Both the position numbers and the translations under genes were made by a program. From assembly GCA_049587715.1 (NCBI GenBank), contig JBAVEL010000186.1:1-64000 (forward strand): a stretch of DNA of 64,000 nucleotides. The letters run 5' to 3'. Below the pieces are notes generated by a model that saw only the letters and a list, made by a program, of their open reading frames with translations, did no database searches and was not told the origin of the DNA. How positions within the stretch are numbered: the first letter of the stretch is position 1; the number at the start of each line of letters is the position of its first letter. This document shows positions 16,026 through 23,638 of this stretch, in pieces. The stretch is from JBAVEL01 sp049587715. GTDB taxonomy: Bacteria > Bacteroidota > Ignavibacteria > UBA10030 > UBA6906.

Positions 16026-17630
16026 TCACCGGAACGTCCACCAGAGAAGCAGAACGGTTCCGATGAGAACTGCCGAGCCGGCCAGGTTGAGCCGGTGCCA
16101 GGGCGTCTTCTCCCTGTGCAGTCCCTTCGACTCCGAGAACGTGAGGAAGGCCAGGGATTCCCTTGACGGGGCCTTCCCGGCAAGACTCACACCCACGAGC
16201 ACCAGGGAGCAGACGGCAAACAGGAACACGGCGTAGTGCAGGAAGTTGACGGATGCCACGAAGGCCAGAAAGGGGTTCTCCACCGGCTCCAGCTTGTTCC
16301 GGATTTCCACGACAAACCGGAAGGCCCCGAGGCCGAGCCCCGTCAGGAGGGAGGCGACGGCTCCCCTGCCGTTCACCCTGCGCCAGAACACACCGAACAG
16401 AAAACATGCCGCGATCGGGGGTGCAATGTAGGCCTGGACGCTCTGAAGGTAGACATACATCCGTTCGTCGCTCAGCAGTCCGATGAAGGGTATCCACAGG
16501 AGTCCCAGAAGCACCATCACCGCGGTCATCAACCTGCCGAAGCGGACCGTGCTCCGCTCATCCGCCCCGGGGCGAAGGCGCCGGAAAAGGTCCATCGTGA
16601 GGAGCGTGGACGTGGAGTTGAAGGTGGCGCTGAGCGACGACATCAATGCGGCCAGAAGCCCCGCCACCACCAGCCCCCGGAGGCCGGGCGGGAGCAGCGT
16701 GGTCACCATCCAGGCGTAGGCGCCGTCTCCGCTCACCTTCCCCCCGGAGAGATGGAGCGCGATGATTCCCGGCAGGATTAGAAGGAACACGGGGAGGATC
16801 TTGAGGAAACCCGCCAGGATGGTGCCCGCACGGGCATGATCCAGGTTCCGGGCGCTCAGGACCCTCTGGACGATGTATTGATCGGTGCACCAGTACCAGA
16901 TGCCCAGGATCGGCGCCCCGAACACGATGCCGGTCCAGGGGAAGTCCGGATCCGTCACCGGCTTGAACATGCTCCAGAACTCCCGGGGGGTGCCGGCGAC
17001 AAGGGCGTCCCACCCGCCCGCCCGATCCAGGCCGATGAGGGTGAGCACCACCGATCCGCCGAGGAGAACGAATGTCTGGAGAAGGTCCGCGTAGATGACG
17101 GCGGCAAGCCCCCCCATGACCGTATAGAGACCGGTGACGAGGACGATCAGCACGGCCGAGGTTGTCATATCCCAGCCCACCACGGCCTGGAGCAGGATTC
17201 CCCCCGCATACAGTGAGATGGACGTCTTCGTGAAGACGTAGGCAACCACGGACACGCTGCTGAGATACCACCGGGAGGTGCTGTTGTAGCGCCGCTCCAG
17301 GAACTCGGGCATGGTGAAGACACCCGAGCGCAGGTAGAACGGCGTGAACACCCAGCCCAGGAGGAGGACGATCAGGCAGGCGAGCCACTCGAAATGGCCC
17401 ACGGCGAGACCCGACCGGGAGCCCGTCCCCGCCAGACCCAGGAAATGCTCGCTGGAGATGTTGGTGGCGAACAGGGATGCGCCGATGGCGACCCACCCCA
17501 CATGGCGGCCTGCCAGGAAGTAGTCGGTGCTTGTCTTGCCGCGGCGGGAGAAATACGCCCCGATGGCAAGGACCGCCCCGAAATACAGGACGAGGATCAC
17601 GAGATCCACCGTCCCGAGCGAACCGGTCAT
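16026..17630 (-). CDS. SSS-family sodium:sugar symporter (SGLT-like)
   Basis: 534 residues with about 13-14 hydrophobic segments. The SGLT hallmarks are SLFATNISSEHFLGLAGTG (TM2 region), GHFEWLACL, YFLAGRHVGWVAIGASLF and the later GLLAALMSSLSATFNSTSTL with the sodium-site serines. Length fits bacterial vSGLT-type transporters (530-550). The gene lies 24 bp after the ABC ATPase and 37 bp before GH31 in one operon. The likely substrate is glucose or a related hexose produced by GH31; this rests on context. Confidence 0.9.
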   Translation of the reverse strand: MTGSLGTVDLVILVLYFGAVLAIGAYFSRRGKTSTDYFLAGRHVGWVAIGASLFATNISSEHFLGLAGTGSRSGLAVGHFEWLACLIVLLLGWVFTPFYLRSGVFTMPEFLERRYNSTSRWYLSSVSVVAYVFTKTSISLYAGGILLQAVVGWDMTTSAVLIVLVTGLYTVMGGLAAVIYADLLQTFVLLGGSVVLTLIGLDRAGGWDALVAGTPREFWSMFKPVTDPDFPWTGIVFGAPILGIWYWCTDQYIVQRVLSARNLDHARAGTILAGFLKILPVFLLILPGIIALHLSGGKVSGDGAYAWMVTTLLPPGLRGLVVAGLLAALMSSLSATFNSTSTLLTMDLFRRLRPGADERSTVRFGRLMTAVMVLLGLLWIPFIGLLSDERMYVYLQSVQAYIAPPIAACFLFGVFWRRVNGRGAVASLLTGLGLGAFRFVVEIRNKLEPVENPFLAFVASVNFLHYAVFLFAVCSLVLVGVSLAGKAPSRESLAFLTFSESKGLHREKTPWHRLNLAGSAVLIGTVLLLWWTFR

Positions 17631-17654
17631 ACGCGCCTTCCCCGGAGGTGTGCC

Positions 17655-18758
17655 TCAGAGCGAGGCATCGGTGGCGGAGTCGAAGAAGTGCAACCGGGAG
17701 GCATCGAAGAGGAGTTCGAAGGGTTTGCCCACTTCCGGCGGCGCGTCCGTCGCCAGCCGGGCCACGAATCTGGCTTCCGGGCCGGCGGCAAAATAGACGA
17801 AGACCTCGTTGCCCACCGGTTCCACGACCTCGATGGAGGTCCCGAAGGGGATGACATCCCCGGTCCCGTGGGGTCTCCGGGCATAGATGTGCTCGGGCCG
17901 GATGCCCAGCGTGACCTTCTTCCCGGCGTGCGGCCGGAGGGCTGCCTCCCGGGAGGAGGGCAAGGGGACGGCGAATTCCGCACCCTCCTGGCGGAATGTC
18001 AGCCGTTCACGGACCTCGAGAGTCCCCGGCATGAAGTTCATCGTCGGGCTGCCGATGAAACCAGCCACGAACCGGTTTCGCGGGCTGTGATAGATGTTGA
18101 GCGGCGTGTCCACCTGCTGGACCACTCCGTCCTTCATGACCACGATCCGGTCCCCCATGGACATCGCCTCGATCTGGTCGTGGGTCACGTAGATCATGGT
18201 GGTCTGGAGCTGGAGGTGGAGCCGGGAGATCTCCGTCCGCATCTGGACCCGGAGATTGGCATCCAGGTTGCTGAGCGGCTCATCAAAGAGGAATACCTTG
18301 GGCTGGCGGACGATGGCCCGACCGAGCGCCACCCTCTGCCGCTGTCCGCCCGAGAGGGCCTTGGGCTTCCTGTCCAGGAGCCCGTCGATGCCCAGGATCC
18401 GACCGGCGTGCCCCACGCGGCGCGCGATCTCCTCCTTGCCCATCTTCCGGAGCTTCAGTCCGAATGCCAGGTTCTCGGCGACGGACATATGAGGATAGAG
18501 GGCGTAGTTCTGGAACACCATGGCAATGTCCCTGTCCTTGGGCGGGATCTGGTTGACCACCGCACCTCCGATGCTGATGGTGCCCCGGCTGATCTCCTCG
18601 AGCCCGGCGATCATCCGGAGGGCGGTGGACTTGCCGCAGCCGGAGGGCCCGACAAGAACCACAAACTCCCTGTCGTCCACCGTCACGCTCATATCCCGGA
18701 CGGCTGTCACCTTGCCGTCGAAGATTTTCCAGACGTTTTCCAGTCGGACTTCTGCCAT
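17655..18758 (-). CDS. MsmX/UgpC/MalK-type ABC transporter ATPase
   Basis: 367 residues from the ATG at 18758 with GAGG upstream. It has Walker A GPSGCGKST, Q-loop MVFQNYALYPHMSV, signature ALSGGQRQRVALGRA, Walker B KVFLFDEPLSNLD and H-loop YVTHDQIEAM, then a C-terminal OB/TOBE regulatory domain (LGIRPEHIYAR). This is the class that energises sugar importers of the CUT1 family. No permease is adjacent; the only CUT1 permeases in the window lie 27 kb away at 46287-48038 and lack their own ATPase, so this protein probably serves them. It is divergent from the LacI regulator. Confidence 0.93.
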   Translation of the reverse strand: MAEVRLENVWKIFDGKVTAVRDMSVTVDDREFVVLVGPSGCGKSTALRMIAGLEEISRGTISIGGAVVNQIPPKDRDIAMVFQNYALYPHMSVAENLAFGLKLRKMGKEEIARRVGHAGRILGIDGLLDRKPKALSGGQRQRVALGRAIVRQPKVFLFDEPLSNLDANLRVQMRTEISRLHLQLQTTMIYVTHDQIEAMSMGDRIVVMKDGVVQQVDTPLNIYHSPRNRFVAGFIGSPTMNFMPGTLEVRERLTFRQEGAEFAVPLPSSREAALRPHAGKKVTLGIRPEHIYARRPHGTGDVIPFGTSIEVVEPVGNEVFVYFAAGPEARFVARLATDAPPEVGKPFELLFDASRLHFFDSATDASL

Positions 18759-18804
18759 GATTCCGGGGTTCCTCGGGGGGAGGGATGAGGGAACGTTGCG
18801 GGTC

Positions 18805-18833
18805 AATATACCCAGTAGGAGCCGAAAACACAA
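18805..18833 (-). promoter_or_regulatory. Sigma-70-type promoter for ATPase - SSS - GH31 operon
   Basis: On the minus strand TTGTGT (18828-18833) and TATATT (18805-18810) are separated by 17 bp, about 47 bp upstream of the ATPase start codon. Confidence 0.6.
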
Positions 18834-18857
18834 ACGGCGGGGGCTCTCCCGCCGTTT
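18832..18857. promoter_or_regulatory. Inverted repeat overlapping the ATPase promoter
   Basis: A perfect 10-bp inverted repeat, AAACGGCGGG and CCCGCCGTTT, is separated by 6 bp. It overlaps the -35 box of the minus-strand promoter. It may be an operator for a regulator other than LacI, because it does not resemble the palindrome at 18938. Confidence 0.45.
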
Positions 18858-18907
18858 CCGGGGGTCGACCCGAACGCCCGAGGGGAGGGGGATGGGGAGA
18901 AAAGGGC

Positions 18908-18953
18908 TTGACAAACCATCCGGATATGATATATTTGTGGAAGCGCTTCCACG
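18908..18953 (+). promoter_or_regulatory. LacI-gene promoter with perfect palindromic operator
   Basis: TTGACA (18908-18913) and TATATT (18930-18935) have a 16-bp spacer. The 16-bp perfect palindrome GTGGAAGCGCTTCCAC (18938-18953) follows at the expected transcription start. Its centre has the GCGC-type core and TTCC arms of LacI/GalR/MalR operators. It lies 31 bp upstream of the LacI-family start codon, so autorepression is likely. Confidence 0.85.
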
Positions 18954-18983
18954 GAAATCGGCTTTCGGGCTTCTGCACTCCGC

Positions 18984-20057
18984 ATGGCTGTCACCATCTA
19001 CGATCTGGCGCGGGAAGCCGGTGTCGGCATCGGCACGGTTTCCCGCTGCATGAACAACCATCCCAGCGTCGCCCCCGGAACCAGACAGCGCGTTCTCAGC
19101 ATCGCGAAGCGGCTCTCCTATGTTCCGCACGCGCACGCACAGCGCCTCGCCTCCAAGAAGACAAACACGATCGCCATGATCATCCCCTACTTCACGAACT
19201 ACTTCTTCGTGAAGATCCTGGAGGGGGTGCAGGATCGTGCGTCCGAGTCGGGATTTGATCTCATCCTGTACGGTGTCAACAACCCGCTCCAGGCGGATGA
19301 GTACCTGCGGAAGTCTCTCCGGCGGGGTCACGTGGACGGGGTGCTCTTCTTCTCCATGCGCTTCCCGGAGGCCTATGTCTCAAAGTTCATCGAGATCCGG
19401 CTCCCTCTCGTGCTGGTGGACGCCTTCCATCCCCGGTTCGACTCGATCAGCGTGGAGAACCGGCAGGGGGCGGTGCTGGCCGTCCGGCACCTCATCCGTC
19501 TGGGCCACAGGTCCATCGCGATGATCAATGCCAGTCCCGACGCAGCCCCCGCCCGGGAGCGGATGGAGGGATACCGCCTGGCGCTGGAAGAGGCCGGGAT
19601 TCCGTTTTACCCCTCCAGGGTGGTGGTGCCGGAGCGGGGCCGGCAGGACGGATTCCACAGGGACACGGGGCGCGCCGGCATGCTGCGGATCCTGGACTCC
19701 ATGCGGAGGCGGGATCGCGTGACGGCGGTTCTTGTGGCGAGCGATGTGCAGGCCCTCGGAGCGATGGAGGCCGCCCGGGAGGGGGGAGTGCGGATCCCGG
19801 AGGATCTTGCCATGGTCGGGTTCGACGACATCGACCTGGCGGCACAGGCCCGTCTCACCACGATGCGCCAGCCGATGTACGAAATGGGGATGCTGGCTCT
19901 GGAGCGGCTGATGGGCCGTCTCCGGGAGCCCGACGCGCCGCCCAGAGCTGATTCCTTCGTCCCCGAGCTGGTGGTGCGGCACACTTGCGGCGCGCAGGAC
20001 GGGGCCGAGGCCCCGTCCCGGCCCGCCCGGAACCTCTCACTCGGGAAGTCTGCATGA
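18984..20057 (+). CDS. LacI/GalR-family transcriptional regulator
   Basis: 357 residues. The N-terminal HTH (VTIYDLAREAGVGIGTVSRC, with hinge HAHAQRLASKKTNTIAMI) is typical, as is the periplasmic-binding-like effector domain (IPYFTNYFFVKILEGVQDRA, DGVLFFSMRF, RHLIRLGHRSIAMI, VGFDDIDLAAQARLTTMRQP). It is the first gene of a plus-strand run that continues through GH13, the PPIC lipoprotein, the TonB receptor and PorV, and is divergent from the sugar ATPase. Alpha-glucan breakdown products are the likely effectors. It overlaps the next gene by ATGA. Confidence 0.95.
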   Translation: MAVTIYDLAREAGVGIGTVSRCMNNHPSVAPGTRQRVLSIAKRLSYVPHAHAQRLASKKTNTIAMIIPYFTNYFFVKILEGVQDRASESGFDLILYGVNNPLQADEYLRKSLRRGHVDGVLFFSMRFPEAYVSKFIEIRLPLVLVDAFHPRFDSISVENRQGAVLAVRHLIRLGHRSIAMINASPDAAPARERMEGYRLALEEAGIPFYPSRVVVPERGRQDGFHRDTGRAGMLRILDSMRRRDRVTAVLVASDVQALGAMEAAREGGVRIPEDLAMVGFDDIDLAAQARLTTMRQPMYEMGMLALERLMGRLREPDAPPRADSFVPELVVRHTCGAQDGAEAPSRPARNLSLGKSA

Positions 20058-21946
20058 TCATTGTGCTACGAATTTGTCCGTCGAAGCTCTACCTCCGGCC
20101 GGCGCTTCTTGCAGCGGCCGCCGGCTTCGCCCTTCTCCCCATCCACCCGGCTCGCGCGGAAGGGGAGGGCCGGGACCCCTCCTCGGTCCCTTCCTGGGCG
20201 GCGGAGGCGGTCTGGTATCAGATCTTCCCCGAGAGATTCCGGAACGGCGACCCGGGGAACGATCCTTCCCCCGCCGACATGGAGGGGTCCTGGCCGCACG
20301 AAACGCCTGGACTGTGGCGTGTCTCCGACTGGAAGGGGGACTGGTACGCCCTCCAGGAATGGGAGAGGGACCCGGGGAAGGGGTTCTTCCACACTGTGCA
20401 GCAACGCCGGTACGGGGGAGACCTGCAGGGGGTCCTGGACAAGCTGGACTACCTGGCCGAGCTGGGCATCACCGCGATCTACTTCAATCCCCTCTTCGAA
20501 TCCCCGTCGCTGCACAAGTACGACGCGGCGATGTACCATCACATCGACAACAACTTCGGGCCGGATCCGGCCGGAGACCGCCTGATCTGGGCCGCCGAGA
20601 ACCCGGCGGACCCGGCCACGTGGCGCTGGACCTCGGCGGACAGCCTCTTCCTGCGGCTCATTGCGGAGGCGCACCGGCGGGGGATCAGGATCATCATCGA
20701 CGGCGTGTTCAACCACGCGGGGATCACCTTCTGGGCGTTCCGGGATGTCCGCCGGCGCGGCGCGGCGTCGCCGTATGCCGACTGGTTCCGCATCAGGCAG
20801 TGGGACGATCCGGCAACCCCCGGGGACGAGTTCGACTACGAGGGCTGGTACGGCGTACGGGAGCTTCCCGAGTTCCGGGAGGATGACGGAGGCATCGTCC
20901 CCGGACCCAGGGAACACATCCGCCATGTGGTGCGCAGGTGGATGGATCCGAACGGAGACGGAGATCCCTCCGACGGGGTGGACGGGTGGCGCCTGGATGT
21001 GGCGGAGATGGTGGCCGTCCCCTTCTGGAGAGAGTTCCGGACCTGGGTGCGGTCACTGAATCCCGAGGCCTACCTCGTGGGCGAAGTCTGGTGGGAGGAC
21101 TGGAACGCGGAAAAGATGTTCAACGCCGAGCCGTGGCTCCGGGGCGACGTATTCGACGCCGTCATGAACTACCGCTGGGCGAGGGAGGCCGGGAGGTTCT
21201 TCAAGGCCGACCGGCATCGCATCGGCGCCCCGGAATTCGACGCCCGTCTTGCGCGGCTCCGCGCGGACTACCGCCCCGAAGTGAACGGGGTCCTCCTGAA
21301 CCTGCTGGACAGCCACGATACCGACCGGCTTGCTTCCCAGATTGTGAATCGGGACGCCCTGTACGACAAGGGGACGGGTGTGAGCGACAACCGCGCGTAT
21401 GCGGTGCGGAAACCCGACGCCCGGGAGCGGAGCATCCAGAAGCTGATGGTGCTGCACCAGATGACCTACGTGGGCGCGCCGTGCGTGTACTATGGAGACG
21501 AGGCGGGCATGTGGGGGGCCGACGACCCCGACTGCCGGAAGCCGATGCTCTGGGCGGATGCGGCCTACACCCCCGAGGTCTCCCATCCGTTCGGCCTGGA
21601 GCGGCCTGCCGACGACAACACCTTTGATGCGGATCTGTTCGCATACTACGCGGAAGCGATCCGGCTCCGGAAGTCCTTCCCCGCCCTCCGCCTGGGAAGC
21701 GTGGAAACGGTGCTGGCCGACGGCCGGAGCAACCTGCTGGTGTACCTGCGCGTCCTTCCCTCCCAGCGGGTGCTGACGGCGCTCAACCCCGGGGACGGGG
21801 CGGCGGCCTGCATCCTGACGGAGAAGGCCCTGGGGGGCGGGCGCCTGATCCGGGTCTTCGGAGAGGGGAGCGCGGAGCCCGCTCCGGGCGGCGTGTCGGT
21901 GACCATCCCCGGGAGATCCGGGTCGGTGTTCAGGGTGGCCCCGTGA
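20054..21946 (+). CDS. GH13 alpha-amylase / neopullulanase-like, periplasmic
   Basis: 630 residues from the ATG at 20054, which overlaps the LacI stop. A signal peptide ends near HPARA (about residue 35). The GH13 barrel has AVWYQIFPERFRNGDPGND at its start, IIIDGVFNHAG (region I), DGWRLDVAEM with nucleophile Asp315, VGEVWWEDW with acid/base Glu344, and LLDSHDTDR with Asp422. The GDPGND and GGDLQGVLDKLDYLAELG patterns are usual for neopullulanase/cyclomaltodextrinase-like members. It should cut maltodextrins in the periplasm before uptake. No type IX sorting domain is present, in contrast to the GH13 at 37624. Confidence 0.93.
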   Translation: MIIVLRICPSKLYLRPALLAAAAGFALLPIHPARAEGEGRDPSSVPSWAAEAVWYQIFPERFRNGDPGNDPSPADMEGSWPHETPGLWRVSDWKGDWYALQEWERDPGKGFFHTVQQRRYGGDLQGVLDKLDYLAELGITAIYFNPLFESPSLHKYDAAMYHHIDNNFGPDPAGDRLIWAAENPADPATWRWTSADSLFLRLIAEAHRRGIRIIIDGVFNHAGITFWAFRDVRRRGAASPYADWFRIRQWDDPATPGDEFDYEGWYGVRELPEFREDDGGIVPGPREHIRHVVRRWMDPNGDGDPSDGVDGWRLDVAEMVAVPFWREFRTWVRSLNPEAYLVGEVWWEDWNAEKMFNAEPWLRGDVFDAVMNYRWAREAGRFFKADRHRIGAPEFDARLARLRADYRPEVNGVLLNLLDSHDTDRLASQIVNRDALYDKGTGVSDNRAYAVRKPDARERSIQKLMVLHQMTYVGAPCVYYGDEAGMWGADDPDCRKPMLWADAAYTPEVSHPFGLERPADDNTFDADLFAYYAEAIRLRKSFPALRLGSVETVLADGRSNLLVYLRVLPSQRVLTALNPGDGAAACILTEKALGGGRLIRVFGEGSAEPAPGGVSVTIPGRSGSVFRVAP

Positions 21947-23619
21947 CCAGGGCAGGGCTCGTCTGCGCCGGAGGGATGCTCCTCCTGTGCGCGGCCTGTG
22001 GAAGGGAGGAGGAGGGGGTGCTGGCCCGCGCGGGTGATGTCATCGTCCGGGTGGACGAATTCCGCGAGCGCTATGCGGCCTACCTGGCAATGGGTTCCGT
22101 GCGGGACAATATCGCGGCGCGGCGGGACGTTCTCAACAACATGCTGAACGAAGGGCTCATCCATGCCGACATGCGGCGCCAGGGGCTGGACCGCGACGCC
22201 GAGGCGCGTGACCGCATCGACGCGATCCGCGCTCAGGCTCTCCTGGACGGCTACGCGCGCCGCATCTCCACCGATACCCTCACGGTCCCGGAAGAGGAGC
22301 TGAAGGAGGAATTCCGGCGGACAAACACGCGGGTCCGGGCCCGCTACGTGTACGGGCCCACCCGGGAGGATGCCCTGCGTCTCAGGAGGCGTCTGGAGTC
22401 GGGGGAGAGCTTCGAGGCGCTGGCCCGCGAGGTCTTCGAAGACCCGGGACTCGCCTCCAACGGAGGATCCCTCGGGTCTTTCACGGCGGGGGAGATGGAG
22501 CCCGCCCTGGAAGAGGCGGCGTTTGCCCTCCCCCCGGGAGCCCTCTCCGGGCCCGTGAAGCTCTCCATGGGATTTGCCATCATACGGGTGGACGACCGGA
22601 GGCAGGTTCCCCTCGCTTCGGAATACGACTACGCCCGGAAGAAGGAACAGCTTGCCCGGACCGTTGTCGAGAGGAAGACCCTGGAGTATCTCGGCAGGGA
22701 GCTGGAGGGGATTCGCGGGCGCCTTGCCCCCCGCTTCCGGAAGGAAACCGCGGCGGAGCTGCTCGGGTCCTGGAACGCCCTGTTTCCGGAGGAGGGGGCG
22801 GCCGTGGAGCAGTCCGGATCCGCCGCCTCCCCCGACTTCCGTGCCCGCGAGCTTGTCCGGTGGCAGGAGGGTGCATGGAGCGTGGAGGAATTCATCCGGA
22901 GGGCCCGTGCATCGACGGACCGCCAGCGGCGCCGGGTGAAGACCGAAGCGGACCTGGAGGAATTCGTCACCGGGCTGGCGGCCCGGGAGGTGCTTGCCGT
23001 GCGCGCGCGGGCCTCATCCCTGGAGGAGGACCCCGCCGTGCGGGCCCAGGTGGAGAAGCACACCGGAATCTACATGCTCAAGCGCTGGCGGAGCCGGGTG
23101 GAAGAGGCCGCCGTGCGGGGAGGGTGGCCCGAGGATTCCCTGCGGGATGAGTTCCGCCGCAACGGAAGCCGGTACATGGTACCCCCCGAGGTGAACGTGG
23201 CGGAGATCCTGGTACGGACCCGGAAGGAGGCGGAGGATCTGGCTCGGCGGGTCCGCCGGGGCGAGGATTTCGGAGCCCTCGCCCGCAGGTACTCCATACG
23301 GCCCTCTTCGGCGCGGGCATCAGGGGAACTGGGCTTCGGAACCCGGACGACCTTCGGGATTCTGGGGGACCGGTTTTTTTCCGCCCGCAGGGGGGCGATC
23401 ATCGGGCCGGAGTTCGTGGACCCGTACTACGGGGTCTTCACAATTCTGGAACGGAGGGAAGGAAGGCCCATGACCTTCGAGGAGGCCCGTGGGGCCCTCC
23501 TCCGGGACCGGACGGCCTCGGCCAGAAGCGTCGCGTTCCGCGCGGCGGTGGATGGGCTCCGGTCGCGGGCCGAGGTGGTGATGGATATGGACATGCTTGC
23601 CAATCTCGTCGTCGAGTAA
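21943..23619 (+). CDS. PPIC-type peptidyl-prolyl isomerase lipoprotein (SurA/PrsA-like)
   Basis: 558 residues from a GTG at 21943 overlapping the amylase stop. A lipobox (LLCAAC, Cys19) predicts a lipoprotein. Two PpiC parvulin-like modules are visible: RVRARYVYGPTREDALRLRR followed by GGSLGSFTAGEMEPALEEA and SGPVKLSMGFAIIRVDD, and near the C-terminus VNVAEILVRTRKEAEDLARR with ARRYSIRPSSARASGELGF. The N-terminal helical part resembles the SurA chaperone region. It directly precedes the TonB-dependent receptor gene and probably helps fold the outer-membrane proteins encoded downstream; that link is inferred from position. Confidence 0.85.
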   Translation: MTRAGLVCAGGMLLLCAACGREEEGVLARAGDVIVRVDEFRERYAAYLAMGSVRDNIAARRDVLNNMLNEGLIHADMRRQGLDRDAEARDRIDAIRAQALLDGYARRISTDTLTVPEEELKEEFRRTNTRVRARYVYGPTREDALRLRRRLESGESFEALAREVFEDPGLASNGGSLGSFTAGEMEPALEEAAFALPPGALSGPVKLSMGFAIIRVDDRRQVPLASEYDYARKKEQLARTVVERKTLEYLGRELEGIRGRLAPRFRKETAAELLGSWNALFPEEGAAVEQSGSAASPDFRARELVRWQEGAWSVEEFIRRARASTDRQRRRVKTEADLEEFVTGLAAREVLAVRARASSLEEDPAVRAQVEKHTGIYMLKRWRSRVEEAAVRGGWPEDSLRDEFRRNGSRYMVPPEVNVAEILVRTRKEAEDLARRVRRGEDFGALARRYSIRPSSARASGELGFGTRTTFGILGDRFFSARRGAIIGPEFVDPYYGVFTILERREGRPMTFEEARGALLRDRTASARSVAFRAAVDGLRSRAEVVMDMDMLANLVVE

Positions 23620-23638
23620 TCTACCAAAGGAACAACTC

